Positions 30,641 to 43,189 of a DNA stretch of 64,000 nt are shown here, in pieces. The translations under genes and the position numbers were made by a program. The stretch spans positions 58,494,383 to 58,558,382 of the forward strand of contig NC_063045.1 in NCBI RefSeq assembly GCF_018812025.1, read 5' to 3'. This DNA is from Megalobrama amblycephala (lineage: Eukaryota > Chordata > Actinopteri > Cypriniformes > Xenocyprididae). Within the stretch, counting starts at the first letter, position 1, and every line of letters starts with the position of its first letter. A model generated the notes under the pieces. It saw only the letters and a list, made by a program, of their open reading frames with translations, did not search any database and was not told where the DNA came from.

Positions 30641-32680
30641 TGGGCGAATCTACCGGGGTGGCACGGGGTGGCAACTGCCACCCTAAGAAAAAGCTTTGCC
30701 ACCCCATCTGCCACCCCCCAAATTATCAGAGAATAAAATAAATGTTAGCAGTGTTTCAAGTACTACTGCTTTTCAGCAGCGGCGCTTCAATGTGATGACA
30801 TAAAAAAGACAGCGTATTGCAAAATAATGTCAAGAAAACACATCTTTCAATACGCTGCATGACGGTTGCACGCGCACGCAGCGCGCTCAATGTAGTCAGC
30901 TTCATTAACAAATGACTCTTATGAACCGGTTCTTTGGGAGTCAAAACACAGCGCAGACAAGTTCACTTACGAATTGTTTTCCATTCGTTCGTGAATCGGA
31001 AAATTACTGTTTCTCGGCTAACTCAGAAGTCCTCGAATTTTCGTAATTTTTTGCGAGCTGATTCACCGACCGCCCGCTCCAGTTTCATCAAGGATAAAGG
31101 TCTTTTTGCCATCCGACGAAACGGTAACATGAAATCAGCAAGAAGACCTCGATCACAGAAACTAGTTAGGTAAGAATCTAAATGTATTTTAGCTTTTCTC
31201 GATTGCTAACACATTATAAGTGATTCAGTTGCCCCAGTTTCCCAAACCATTCGTTCAGTTCTCAAAACAAAGACACATTTCTCAAAACGTTTAACAATGA
31301 CTACATTAGGTAGCAAAACTGATCAAACATCAGTCAAAATCTGAGAGGGAGCTGATTGAATAATTTACACGGGTTTTAAACTTACACAGTACCAGTACTT
31401 TAGATCAGGGAAATTTCACTATGTAGCCTACAGTAAACTGTAGCACGTTGTACACCCTCAAACTTGTGATTGTCAACTTTTCTCTGTAGCCATTTGTTAT
31501 ACTGTAATTTGCAGAACTGAGAAATGACTGTCTTGTGTCAGAAGACCAATACATTGCTATAGTACCTTATATACTGTAATAAAATTTGGCCAAATGTGCA
31601 GAGGATGCTGAATTTAGTTTTACTGTAATTGACAGTATACTGTATTGTGGTGCATACCAAGTTCATACATATCTACTGCCAGATCACTTTACAATAGTAA
31701 AATGAAAAAAAAAGAAAGAAAAATCATTGCATATGCTGTAAATGTATCTTTGTATAGTGTAGTAGACAGTGAGCTGCAAAATAATTCCTGAATCCCAGTA
31801 AGTGGTATTTTTGTTACAGTGTTACATGAATTGATCTCACTAGTGTTCACTGGGCAGTGCAGTAGTCTGTGTATTTGTTAAGTTTTGTGTGTCATCTGAG
31901 GCCAAAGTTTGATTTTGTCAGACAAGAATAAGTTTTTGACTAAAACATTTTATTTTGACCTGGAAATTTGAGGTTTGTACAAGTTGGTGCATAGTTTTGA
32001 GATTGTGTTTATAGTTGTGAGAAAATGTTGAATTGTTTCAAGATTAAAAGTAGATTAAAAGTTTAAAAGACAAATTTATGCTGGCTTGTCATAAAGCCAA
32101 CTTAAAGTCTTGTTTAAAAAACATAAATAGTTTGGTCAGTTAGGCCAGAATATAGATGTTCTGGGTGATTGCTAAAGTGTTGCTAGGTAGTTGCTAGGAG
32201 ATTCTGGGTGGTTGCTAGGCTCTTGCTGCAATTGCTGGGGTGTTGCTAGAGTATGTAGTTGATAGGGTGTTCTGGGTGAACACACACAGACATTCCCACC
32301 TCTGTTAATAACAGAAACTCAAAAATTGCTTGCAAAAAACAAGTTTTTGTTGTTGTTTAACTTGCACTAAAACGTGATTTATGCCGTCGAAGTAACCTGT
32401 GTAATATTAATAAAACTGCGCATCTCCTTTAGTGATACAAGCTCAGACTCACTTTAAATCTGTTTATGTTTTTCATATAGTGCCTTTACTTGGTGCCTTG
32501 ATGGATATTGAAATCTTGTTATTTATTTTGGTAATGCAATGTTTGTGAACACAATTGTGTATGTCAGGCCATAAATCTCCAAAAACTATGCATGGGCGCT
32601 TGCTTTGGTGTTGCCACCCCTCATACACCTCATGCCACCCTTTTGCCACCCTATAAATAATTTTCTAGATCCGCCCCTGG
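30641..32680. mobile_element. 2-kb non-autonomous TIR element present only in unit 1
   Basis: Unit 2 has an uninterrupted junction at 38659-38668 (TTCACCAAACAGTAAGTCG), while unit 1 carries 2 kb there. The left end reads GGGCGAATCTACCGGGGTGG and the right end, on the minus strand, CCAGGGGCGGATCTAG followed by GGGTGGCA repeats. An internal minisatellite of TTGCTAGG(T/A) units lies at about 32160-32270. No transposase is visible. Confidence 0.7.
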
Positions 32681-33141
32681 GTAAGTCGTTTTCGTTCTAG
32701 ACTTTTAGAGAACAAGCTAAAATAAGCGATCACTTTTAGGATTTTTGCTGACTATTTCTCAAAAGAAGCTGTTGTCAGTGATAATAAACACGTTCCTCTT
32801 TTTTAATGCATAATCTCACCGCACTCTCAAGTAAAAGACCACTAGATTCATAATGGCCTTTTTTTCTAATCAACATCAAGATTATAGGTTTTTATGAACG
32901 TAGCCTATATGGAAAGTAGGCTATCTCAGGACCTGCGATAATAAATTCACCATTTTAAAAACCATTTTAAAAGTCGTCCTGCAGTGTACTAATATCTCAG
33001 TCTCTCAATATGAGCTCATAAATGCATGATATTTAGGCTATAAAGGGATTAGCTGTTTAAAATAGTTTTAGATGGGGTTTAGCATTTCACACTACAGGAT
33101 ATGTCAACTTTTGCAAACGTAAAACTATCCAAAAATCAACC

Positions 33142-33460
33142 TTAAAGGGATAGTTCACCCAAAAAAGTAAGTTCTGTCATCATTTACTCACCCTCAAGTT
33201 GTTTCAAACCTGTAAGAATTTCTTTCTTCTGCTGAACACAAAAGAAAATATTCTGAAGAATAACCAAACAGACTTCCATAGTATGGGAAAAAACAAGCAA
33301 TGGAAGTCAATGTGGCCAATCAATTGTTTGGTTAATTGACATTCTTCTAAATATGTTGTTTTGTGTTCAGCTGAAGAAAGAAATTCTTACAGGTCTGGAA
33401 CAACTTGGAGGTGAGTAAATGATTGCAGAATTTTCATTTCTGGGTGAACTATCCCTTTAA
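33142..33460. mobile_element. Palindromic cyprinid MITE in unit 1 flank
   Basis: TTAAAGGGATAGTTCACCC at the left and GGGTGAACTATCCCTTTAA at the right. It occupies the same place as the copy at 39166-39482, so it was present before the units duplicated. Confidence 0.9.
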
Positions 33461-33757
33461 GAGACTTGGGGACTTGATTTTGAAACCGAGACTTGAAACT
33501 TTGCAGGTTTATACTACGACGAATGAGCACTAAACTGTTGGTATAACTTAACATAAAACAATTTTGTTGCCTAGCATATAAAAATAACATTTTTCTCTGA
33601 CCACTTTGTACAAATCACACTATTATGCGTTGTAATTTCTCCTCAATATAGGGCCTAACACATGCTGCTGTACCATCCACTCACCACCAGAGGTCAGTAT
33701 CTCTTACCTTCAGACATGGACTTTAATGTGCATCACCTGTGACTTTTCCATAGGGTG

Positions 33758-34110
33758 CGTTTCAATTAGCTTCCTAGGTCGTTAATCAGTTTATCGTGTA
33801 CACCAGGGGTGCCCAATCCTGAAACATCACTACAGTTTATGCTGAAATATCATTAAACAACTGTTTTCTTTTTCAAAACATCTATCGCATGTTATTAGAC
33901 TGTTATTAGTATGAGTTGCCTCGTGCAATTTATGTTTCTTGCATCAGAACATCCATTAAGGGAACATAGTAAGCTTCAGTGTTCCCTGGTTTTCACTTAT
34001 AGCATTGTGGAGCAAATGTTTCAGTCCACTAGAAAGGTTTTGCCACTGAGACAATGGCCGACTCCGTGATCAGTGCCCTGAGTAATGAACTATAGGGAGC
34101 TGATTGAGAC
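33758..34110. mobile_element. GTTTCAATTAGCT-type TIR element, unit 1
   Basis: The ends GTTTCAATTAGCTTCCT and AGGGAGCTGATTGAGAC are inverted repeats. Equivalent copies sit at 39760-40102 (same position in unit 2) and, as a longer relative, at 52986-53608. Confidence 0.7.
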
Positions 34111-34556
34111 ATTCCCTTAGTCAGCTGGATGAGTTTCTCTGTCAGTCAAGACATTTCATCCCTCACACAAGTAGCTTTCTCACCATGTCATCTCTTTTCC
34201 CACAGTGACATCACAGGAATTTTTATTTGTTTTGAAAATGGCAGAAGAGATTTGGATAAAAGTATTTAAAAATAATAATGTTTGGAAATTCCTAAATAAA
34301 TAAAATAATAAAAAGTCATTTTTAAACAATAGTTGAGTTAAATAAAACTACCCAGTAAGATGGTCAAACATTTAACCCGCCCGCTGAGTTTGTCCATTTT
34401 CAACCCAACTTGGGTTGTTTTTAACCCAGCATTTTTTAGTGTACTTTTAATTAGCATTTTCCTTTCTGGTCTTTGAGGAAGAGTTGTTGTGTAATTAACT
34501 AATTTTTCATAAAAATGTTGACCCTGCTGTAAATTATGACTTAATCACATTACAAG

Positions 34557-34852
34557 CAGCCACTAGCAAGTGAGAATGCAGCTGTGGCCCACCTGGGTTC
34601 AGAAACAAACCTGAATTTACTCAGGAGTAGCGAGTCTCTTGATTAAAAAAGTCACCGACATCAAGCCTGCACCAAGTAATCCAAACATTGGCACAGAGGT
34701 CCATGAATTCCCAGCTGCTGAACGCACACCATTTAGCTCGACTAACTCTAGCAAACACAGCTCCCCTAGTGGTGCCGTGGCTGCTAGGGTAAGTCCTTTT
34801 AATTACACACCAAGCCCCAGAAAGAGTAGTGCTGACAGCACAACTCCTAGGC
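34557..34852 (+). pseudogene. apc C-terminal tail fragment, unit 2
   Basis: Nearly identical to 25155-25450 of apc, covering the codons for ASENAAVAHLGSETNLNLL and on to SADSTTPR. One T inserted near 34642 shifts the frame. A deletion removes the SQIP motif, the stop codon and the whole 3' UTR, joining directly to the receptor upstream region. It cannot make a protein: there is no promoter, no start codon and no 5' exons. Confidence 0.9.
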
Positions 34853-35239
34853 ACAACAGGCTCTGTTCTTTTATTATTGATTTTAATGAAAAAGAAAACT
34901 TTATCTACATTTAGTCACAAAATTTTAAATTCATGGGTCATTTAATGTAAACCAACTCATTCAATTTGGTAAGGCAAACACGTATCTAAATTTCTTCCTG
35001 ATTCACATGTAGTCAGAAATGCATTACTCACGAACAGTCATGCTGATTTTATTCAGCCATCGTTTTGCAAATTAATTCTACATTATGATTCTATTGCCTT
35101 ACATAGTATGAGTTTAATTATATTGTCTTGTTGAACTAGTTGGTTTATTTGGGCCTTTTCTACAGCAAATAATGGCTGGTCATAATGTTACTTTTAGCAG
35201 TATAACAAGTTGTTGATATCCACAGCTGTAACTTCTCTG

Positions 35240-35530
35240 TGGTTTTGTTACCACTCTTTAAAAGAGGAAGCCAAGAATGAGAAAGATGGTATTATCATCA
35301 AATGTTTTCTCAGAACTCCTTTAGTTTGTGCCACAAGAACAACATTCTAGATAGAATAATGAAAATGAAAGTGTCTGTTGAAAAAAGAAATGTATTCATG
35401 CAATCATCCCAAGAGTTCTTCTGTAGTTTTTTTCATAAAATCATTAGGACTTCCTTCCATTTCCTGTGGTTCCGCCTTAAAGTGGTGAGAGGGGTGAAGA
35501 ATCGCTAGCAAGTGCAGAGCAGCTGGTGAG
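35240..35530 (+). promoter_or_regulatory. Putative promoter and first exon of receptor copy 2
   Basis: Conserved with 27020-27301: TTTAAAAGAGGA near 35257, then ACTTCCTTCCATTTCCTGTG at 35449-35468, carrying ETS-type and RUNX-type cores. The non-coding exon ends at 35530 before GTGAGT. Confidence 0.5.
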
Positions 35531-35812
35531 GTGAGTACGGTTTTGTAAGTCAGTAATATCTGATTTGTAAAACTCTAATCTAAATGAGCAAATAAGCTTA
35601 CATATAAGTATATGATTTGTATTAAATATATTGAGTACCATATTTAATCAAATATAAATGTAATTGTTTAATAATTCTGAATATTGTCTTATTTTCCTCA
35701 TTTATAAGTCACTTTGGATAGAAGCATCTGCTTAATGAATAAATGTTTGACTAAAAATACATGATATTTACAGGATAAACAGAGCACTTTGGACAACATC
35801 AACTCAAGCAAA

Positions 35813-36825
35813 ATGAATGAGTCCTTATTACAATAAAGACATGAACTCAAGTGGATTTGATTTCAGCGAGACATACTCAGTGTCTCCAGAGGTGAGGAAT
35901 TCTATGAGGGTGATTTCTCTTGGTTGTCTACAGCCTGACGTTTCTCCTCGGAGTTCCTGGAAACATCTTTGTTGTGTATATTGCTGGAATGAAGATGAAG
36001 AGGACCATTAATACAATATGGTTTCTCAATCTAGCGACAGCTGACCTCCTGTGTTGCCTTTCCATACCGTTCAGTATGGCGGAGATCCTTCTTGACCATC
36101 ACTGGCCGTATGGATCCGTCATGTGCAAGATTCTCCCCTCTGTTGTAGTTATTAACATGTTTGCCAGTGTTTTCACCTTGAACTTGATTAGTCTAGATAG
36201 GGTCACCCAGGTGATCACACCGGTTTGGGCTCAAAATCATCGCAATTTGTTTCTTGCACGGCTGTCCTGTGTAGTGGCCTGGGTTCTGGCTTTGGTGCTC
36301 AGCTTGCCCTTTATGATATTAAGACATACTTTCATTGATGAGGATTTCAACACCACACATTGCACGTTACTTGCTGATGAAGAAGATGCGTCAACATCGG
36401 GATTGTTGAGTATCATCAGATTTGTGTTTGGCTTTTTGATACCTCTCATATGCATCACATCATGCTATGGAATCATCGCACACAAGTTAGGCAGCAGTCA
36501 TTTTCGCTCTGGCAGAGCGTTTCGCATCATGTTGGCTGTTATTGTGGCATTTTTTCTGTGCTGGCTGCCGTATCACATGGTGGACTTAATAATATGGTAC
36601 GGAGAGGATTCAATTCTTTTAACGGCTTTGGCAGTGGATCCATTGGCCATCTCTTTGGCGTATATCAACAGCTGCCTGAACCCCATTCTGTATGTTTTCA
36701 TGGGGCAGGATTTTAAGAAGAAAGTTAAACTTTCTCTAAGACGTGTTTTTGAAAGGGCTTTCTCTGAAGAAGGAACACAAATGTCACGATCCACCCAGTC
36801 ACAGCAAATGCACTCAATGTTGTGA
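35813..36825 (+). pseudogene. Anaphylatoxin-receptor-like GPCR, copy 2, frameshifted before TM1
   Basis: Exon 2 starts at 35774. The ancestral ATG (35813) is followed by an extra C that gives TAA at codon 8. An overlapping ATG at 35817 reads MSPYYNKDMNSSGFDFSETY in the proper frame. An extra T at 35920-35921 (TCTCTTGG where copies 3 and 4 have TCTCTGG) then breaks the frame at the start of TM1. Downstream, 301 codons are open from LVVYSLTFLLGVPGN to the TGA at 36823-36825, with every TM helix, DRV in place of DRF, and NPILY. The T insertion is shared with copy 1, so it is probably real and inherited. It may be a young pseudogene. Confidence 0.82.
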
Positions 36826-36976
36826 AGATATGAACTTTTATCTGTTTAGGTCATTTCTCTATACCAAATCTGTGCAATTTCTAACAAGACTCTTTTCACT
36901 TGCTTTGATATTTTGCATCTAATGCAATGATATACAGACATTTTTGAGTATGACTAAACATGTCCAAATACTTTTT

Positions 36977-37007
<31 letters not shown>

Positions 37008-39165
37008 TTGTATTATTCTCAGAATCATTTTCTTGACCGAAATACTCTTGTAAAGTATCTTGACAAAAATATTTTGCCTTTGTTATTTCTCTTAAAAAAA
37101 TATGCAAAAGTGCACAAGTAACTTTTTCTAGCTCTTTTCAGAAGAAGTGTCCACTCTGTTTTTTTTTTTTCTTTTGTCGGGAAATGATGAAACTCTTATT
37201 CAGTGCATCTAAAACATCTGCAATGAAACATATGATAGAGAAGGAATATTGTTTTGTTACAGTGAGTTTTTGCCATTCTTAGCAATGCACAGTTTTTGTT
37301 GCATTGTTTTATCTTTATTTATATGAATTAACAGGGTTTTTGTTGAGCAGGTTCATGATTGCATGCTGAAAGTTCAAAAGTAGCTTGCTGCAATTCTGCA
37401 ATACTGAAGTTATTATTAGACTGATGCAGGGTTTTAAGGAAGTTAATGGCATGTCTACTGATCATAGATTAAAAATGATTAAAAATGTACATGAATATTC
37501 ATGATTAAAAATGTACATGAATATTCTGTCATAAATCAAAAGTTCTAGTTCTAATGTCTGCATATGCAGTACATATACATATACTATACCACTGATGTAA
37601 CATCAGTCAAGATTACTTTTTAATCACATTGTCTTCAATCATTTTAGTTTTGCTAATGTTTAGCCACATATTACATAATTGCATTATAATCTCTAATCTT
37701 TGTTTTAAGAAAAAATTACTGTTTTATGATCATTAAACATTCAAATTGATTTTTAAATATGGATAAAAAGATTATACAGTGTTATATTTGGGCTGAATAC
37801 TTTTGACTGGTTAATGGTGTCATTCTTTGGCCAAATATTAATGAGACTAAACTGTAGGCTATCATTGTCTCAGTCAAATGTTTTCATGTCTAGTTTCATG
37901 TAGGCTATCAATCTACACTCTCTTTCTTCCCACATAGCCTAATAAAACCATTTAAACCCAAATCAATATTTAATGTCATTTATAAATAGCTTTGTATTGG
38001 GGTCCTGATCATCCCATTGGAATTTACTTTGTGAAGATGACTGATTGACTGTACCTTGTCCTGATTTGTGCAAATAATACTTTTACTTCAATGCCTGATA
38101 GTTTCCTCTACAATGCAGGGCAGCACAAATTGCTTTCACTTCAAATAACATAAGGTTAATTTTGAGAGTAAATGATAAATAGAATGGAGATAAAATATGA
38201 AACACAATTACTTTCTTTATACATTTCTACTTTTTTCTAATTCACCATCTTAAATCCATTTGGATTATTACGTACGACGTACAGTCGTTTTTTCTTCTTC
38301 TTTTCTTCCAATTTAACTGTTAACCCCCAGCTCTTAGGTTACTTCATTTAATGTTATTATTACTGAGTCATTTATATTATATTTTTTCGTCAAGCATAAC
38401 ATTGGTAACAATTGCCTCACCTCAAATAATCGCGCCATTCCCTGCTCTTATTTTGGCCGCGCGCTGTTGTCACGGCAGGGAAAGGCGCGAATTTCTGAGT
38501 GAGGCACTTATGCTAAAACTCTTGATAGACTTTTGACACCCCTTACGAAAATTAACCATGGTTTTCTCAACTTTATTATGAGACTGGACATCCGCTACTA
38601 TCAATGTAAATAAATAAAACCCTCATGAAGATTTTTGTATTCAGACCGTGAATTTCACCAAACAGTAAGTCGTTTTCGTCACTGCTTTCGGTACTAGACT
38701 TTTAGAGAACAAAAGCTAAAATAAGTGATCACTTTTAGGATACAGTTTTGCTGACTATTTCTCAGAAGAAGCTGATGTCAGTGATAACTGCCATAAACAC
38801 GTTCCTCTTTTTATGTCACCGCACTCTCATAAGTAAAAGACCAGTTGATTCATAATTGTTTTTATGAATTTATTTATTTTAATCAACATCAAGATTATAG
38901 GTTTTTATGAACGTAGCCTATAGGGAAAGTAGGCTATCTCAGGTCCTGCGACTGGTCACCATTTGTAATAAATTAAAAAACATTTTACTGTCTTAACAGT
39001 TGTCCTGCAGTGTACTAATAATTCTAATAAGTCACTGAATATGAGCTCATAAATGCATGATATTTGGGCTATAAAGGGATTAGCTGTTTAAAATAGTTTT
39101 AGATGGGGTTTAGCATTTCAGGATATGTCGACTTTTGCAAAAGTAAAGCTATCCAAAAATCAACC

Positions 39166-39482
39166 TTAAAGGGATAGTTCACCCCAAAATAAAAATTTAC
39201 TCATTTACTCACCCTCAAGTTGTTCCAAACCTGTAAGAATTTCTTTCTTCTGCTGAACACAAAACAAGATATTTTGAAGAACATGGGTAACCAAATAGAC
39301 TTCCATAGTATGGAGAAAAAAATACTATGGAAGTCAATGTGGCCAATCAACTGGTTACCGACATTCTTCAAAATATATTGTTTTGTGTTCAGCTGAAGAA
39401 AGAAATTCTTACAGGTTTGGAACAACTTGAGGGTGAGTAAATGATGACAGAATTTTAATTTTTGGGTGAACTATCCCTTTAA
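39166..39482. mobile_element. Palindromic cyprinid MITE in unit 2 flank
   Basis: Inverted ends TTAAAGGGATAGTTCACCC and GGGTGAACTATCCCTTTAA, at the same position as 33142-33460 of unit 1. Confidence 0.9.
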
Positions 39483-39759
39483 GGGACCTGGGGACTTGAT
39501 TTTCTTTGCAGTTTTATACTATGACAAATTAGCCCTAAACTGTTGGTATAACATAAAGCAATTTTATTGCCTATCATATAAAAGTACAAATTTTTCTCTG
39601 ACCACTTTGTACAAATCTCACCATTATGCGTTGTAATTTCTCCTCAATATAGGGCCTAACACATGCTGCTGTACCATCCACTCACCACCAGAGGTCAGTA
39701 TCTCTTACCTTCAGACATGGACTTTAATGTGCATCACCTGTGACTTTTCCATAGGGTGC

Positions 39760-40102
39760 GTTTCAATTAGCTTCCTAGGTCGTTAATCAGTTTATCGTGT
39801 AACACCAGGGGTGCCCAATCCTGAAACATCACTACAGTTTATGCTGAAATATCATTAAACAACTGTTTTCTTTTTCAAAACATCTATCGCGTGTTATTAG
39901 ACTGTTATTAGTATGAGTTGCCTCGTGCAATTTATGTTTCTTGCATCAGAACATCCATTAAGGGAGCATAGTAAGCTTCAGTGTTCCCTGGTTTTCACTT
40001 GGAGCAAATGTTTCAGTCCACTAGAAAGATTTTGCCACTGAGACAATGGCCGACTCCGTGATCAGTGCCCTGAGTAATGAACTATAGGGAGCTGATTGAG
40101 AC
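39760..40102. mobile_element. GTTTCAATTAGCT-type TIR element, unit 2
   Basis: Positional equivalent of 33758-34110, with the same inverted ends. Non-coding. Confidence 0.7.
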
Positions 40103-40270
40103 ATTCCCTTAGTCAGCTGGATGTGTTTCTCTGTCAGTCAAGACATTTCATCCCTCACACAAGTAGCTTTCTCACCATGTCATCTCTTTTCCCACAGTGA
40201 CATCACAGGAATTTTTATTTGTTTTGAAAATGGCAGAAGAGATTTGGATAAAAGTATTTAAAAATAATAA

Positions 40271-41231
40271 TGTTTGACAATTTCCTAGTGACTCACATTG
40301 TTAAAAGCCATTTAAACTCAAACTACCAACAATGTTGATCTATCTATCATAATGAACCTGAAATTCAAAATGAATTTATTTCATAATCCACAATATCAGC
40401 TCAAAATGAATTGATATCTTCAATTGACACATATATCCAACTTTACTGCTTACATATATTCCCATAAAGCAATACTATATGAAAAATCTCCACTGGTTGA
40501 TCATTTAATTGTCGCCCATTTCTAAATTGGTAAATATGGATATAAAACATCAACATTATAATATTATTTAAAGGTTTTTTGAAACAATTTATATTGTGAA
40601 AAGCACTAGCCTCTATAAATCAAGATTTGCAACTGGTAAAAAAAACCCACATTTAGACACATTTGCTGGCAGTTACTAAGAAAACTGAACCACTGCAACT
40701 TAAACAATTCCTCTTTTTCATCACAATAGAAAAGACAGCTGGCAGATTTTAAGGTTTGCATGCCTAATGAATTATTGTGAATGTAAATGAAATAAAAGTG
40801 AAAATGGAAAATGTTATCTTGATGTTCTCTCTCTCTCTCTCTCTTTACATCTGCACATGGCCCTTTTGTAGTATAAATAGTGTTGGCTGTAATTATATTG
40901 AGCTTGACAAGACCAATGTAAGTCTTAACATAACGAAATACTGAAAACTTACACGTGTTTGACTTCAAATCTCATATGATGTCAGAAAGAGCAAGCTTAT
41001 TTTCAAAGAGGGAAATGTTATAACAGAATTGAACAGAAAGCGAGCGACCATGACATTATGCATGTGCTCTTTCTCAGTAAAAGCAAAAAAAAAACTACAC
41101 AGTGAAAATATGATAATTATACTTACATTTTAATAAAAATAAAAATCGTTAAGAATGTATTATGTAACCCTATGAGCCTTATATGAAAGACAGATGCTGG
41201 AAGGAAAGATCACATTTAGTGGTATGGTACC
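40271..41231. other. Unit 2 flank, second half
   Basis: No gene seen. From about 40740 it aligns with 59165-59640 of unit 3. It includes a (CT)n run near 40829-40845. Confidence 0.6.
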
Positions 41232-42670
41232 TGCGTGAAGTTGGCCCCCCACCCAACGCAAAACGTCTGCAAAATAGTCTCAATCGTTTGTGCTCCGTTT
41301 GTGCTGCTTTGTTTTTTAGATATATCTATTAAAAGAATATTTATAAAATCTCAGGTCAATCAGCCCCTCACATGCTCCAAATTCACCACAAACGGTCGCA
41401 ATCGTTTGTGCCGATAAAAGTTTTCAAATTAAGTCTCTGTTTGCTTTCCTCCTTTTCAGTGACAAGCGCGTGTCAGAAACGGAAAGTTGTTGCATCAAAA
41501 AAGCTGCATCGGTCCGTGTAATTCCTTCATTTAATTAGCCTACGTCAAGAAAAAACGACTTATTTAATTGTCTAACTAAACCAAATCGAAAAAACAAATA
41601 TAGGCATTCGTTTAATTTTATTTTACTTTTAATTTGAAATCACATTGCTCCTACTATTTCTGTTAAATGTCTATGCTTTGGTATATAGCCTAATAGTCAC
41701 TATAATATGCTCTTATGCGATTTGCATTTGCAGCCGTTCAGTGTCATTCATTTCAATGCAATCAATGTCTAATATTTATAAAGCGAGGCAGCACAAATGA
41801 AACGTTTATCGGCACAAACGATTGCGACTGTTTGTGGTGAATTTGGAGCATGTGGGGGGCTGATTGACCTGAGATTTTATAAATATTATTTTAATAGACA
41901 TATCTAAAAAAACGAAGCAGCACAAACGAAACTTTTACCAGCACAAATGAAGCACAAACGTTTGAGACTATTTTGAGCAAATTTGGAGCATGTGGGGGGC
42001 TGAGGGACCTGAGAATGAATACCCAATTCTTTTAATATTTTAAAAACCAAAGCAGCACAAATGGAAATTTCACCAGCACAAACGGAGCACAAACAAACGA
42101 GACTATTTTGGGTGAATTTGGAGCATGTGGGGGGCTGAGTGACGTCATCGCCTATAATTCAAAGTCTAATATTTTAAAATCGAAAGCAGCACAAACGAAA
42201 CAAACGTTTGAGACTATTTTTGGTGAATTTGGAACATGTGGGGGGCTGGGTGACCTCAGAATGACCTATAAAAGTTATTTTCATATTTTAAAAACCAGCA
42301 CAAGCAGCACAAACGGAAATTTCACCAGCACAAACGGAGCACAAACAAACGAGACTATTTTGGGCGAATTTGGAGCATGTGGGGGGGCTGAGTGACGTCA
42401 TCGCCTATAATTCAAAGTCTAATATTTTAAAATCGAAAGCGGCACAAACGAAACTTTTACCGGCACAAACCAGCACAAACATTTGAGACTATTTTCGGTG
42501 AATTTAGAACATGTGGGGGGCTGGGTGACCTCAGAATGACCTATAAATATTATTTTAATACCTAAAAAACTGAAGCAGCAGAAACGAAAATTTTTACGGC
42601 ACAAACCAGCACAAACGATTGAGACTATTTTGCAGACATTTTGCGTTGGGTGGGGGGCCAACTTCACGCA
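41232..42670. mobile_element. 1.44-kb TIR element built of tandem and inverted modules
   Basis: Both ends share about 60 bp of inverted repeat: TGCGTGAAGTTGGCCCCCCA at the left and its complement TGGGGGGCCAACTTCACGCA at the right. Inside, a module containing GAATTTGGAGCATGTGGGGG recurs about every 110-137 bp (near 41838, 41979, 42115, 42225, 42367 and 42498), and once inverted near 41365. Unit 3 has the uninterrupted site near 59633-59645, which shows the insertion is private to unit 2. No coding sequence. Confidence 0.8.
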
Positions 42671-42788
42671 AGTTTTAAGCCTACATGTCTGCAACAGCAT
42701 CTTTCTGACTCAAACACTACATCAGAAAACTATTTAGTTAAGTTAAAGAAATAGACTGACTTTTATAGATATAAATCTCAGATTAAAG

Positions 42789-42934
42789 GTAAAAGCTGTC
42801 ACTGGGGTGGTACCCTTTCAAAAGGTATATCTTTGTACCAAAAGAGTGCATATTATTAGTACATCAAAAGTATATAACAAAAGTGTAAATATTAGAACCT
42901 TTTTAAAGGGTCCCGTTCCAGTGACAGCTTTTGT
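42789..42934. mobile_element. AAAAGCTGTCACTGG palindromic MITE, unit 2
   Basis: The ends AAAAGCTGTCACTGGGGTGG and CCAGTGACAGCTTTT are inverted repeats; the interior includes GGTACCCTTTCAAAAGGTA. The same element is at 59746-59889 in unit 3, so it predates that duplication. Confidence 0.8.
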
Positions 42935-42986
42935 ATAATGAATGTAAAATGCTTTAGAGAAGTGCTTTTAGTTTTCATGCTGACGT

Positions 42987-43101
42987 CTAAAATCTTAAAA
43001 TCTCTTGAATCCTCTGAGCTCTTCTTATTTGTTCCTCTCTCATGGTCTCGATCACGTGTTGGTTCCGGAATTGAAGCCTCTGGACCCACTCTTCACGTAA
43101 C
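42987..43101 (-). pseudogene. Duplicated terminal exon of an unidentified minus-strand gene, unit 2
   Basis: On the minus strand a good acceptor (TGTTTTCCTTCAG) precedes 115 nt. These complete one codon and then encode LREEWVQRLQFRNQHVIETM followed by REEQIRRAQRIQEILRF and TAG. The composition (Glu, Arg, Gln with regular hydrophobics) predicts a charged helix or coiled coil. The exon joins in phase to the exon at 43886-43968. I do not recognise the protein. In unit 3 the equivalent is 59942-60056, with the same length and open frame. Only the last two exons appear inside the duplicated unit, so this copy should be a truncated duplicate; the parent gene presumably lies beyond the window. Confidence 0.55.
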
Positions 43102-43189
43102 CTGAAGGAAAACATTGAGTCTTTATGATAAAAGCGCTTTACTGCTGTATTCTCACATAGACTTTACATTGGCGAGTCTGATATATATA

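Larger units (their letters stand above)
25071..34556 (+). repeat. Segmental duplication unit 1 (native apc tail plus receptor copy 1)
   Basis: Runs from the duplication breakpoint in the apc last exon (GCTAACACAC at 25071-25080) through receptor copy 1 and its flank. The flank aligns with that of unit 2 (28630-34275 against 36830-40275), apart from private insertions and deletions. A deletion then joins it to a piece matching 43480-43717 (34296-34545), and from there to the unit 2 apc tail. Confidence 0.8.
32681..34556. other. Distal flank of unit 1
   Basis: Non-coding flank matching 38660-40275 of unit 2. It contains a MITE (33142-33460) and a TIR element (33758-34110). From 34296 a 250-bp piece corresponds to 43480-43717 of the unit 2 flank, so about 3 kb of flank, with the minus-strand exon 42987-43101, was deleted here. 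Confidence 0.65.
36828..40270. other. Receptor copy 2 downstream flank
   Basis: Non-coding; aligns with 28630-34275 of unit 1 without the 2-kb insertion. It contains a long poly-T run (about 36980-37003), a duplicated TAAAAATGTACATGAATATTC segment (37470-37530), a MITE and a TIR element. Confidence 0.65.

Noticed and set aside
41030..41090. Possible minus-strand exon (conserved with 59440-59490)
   Set aside because: The two copies differ by a two-base indel that breaks the frame, and no AG acceptor is well placed.
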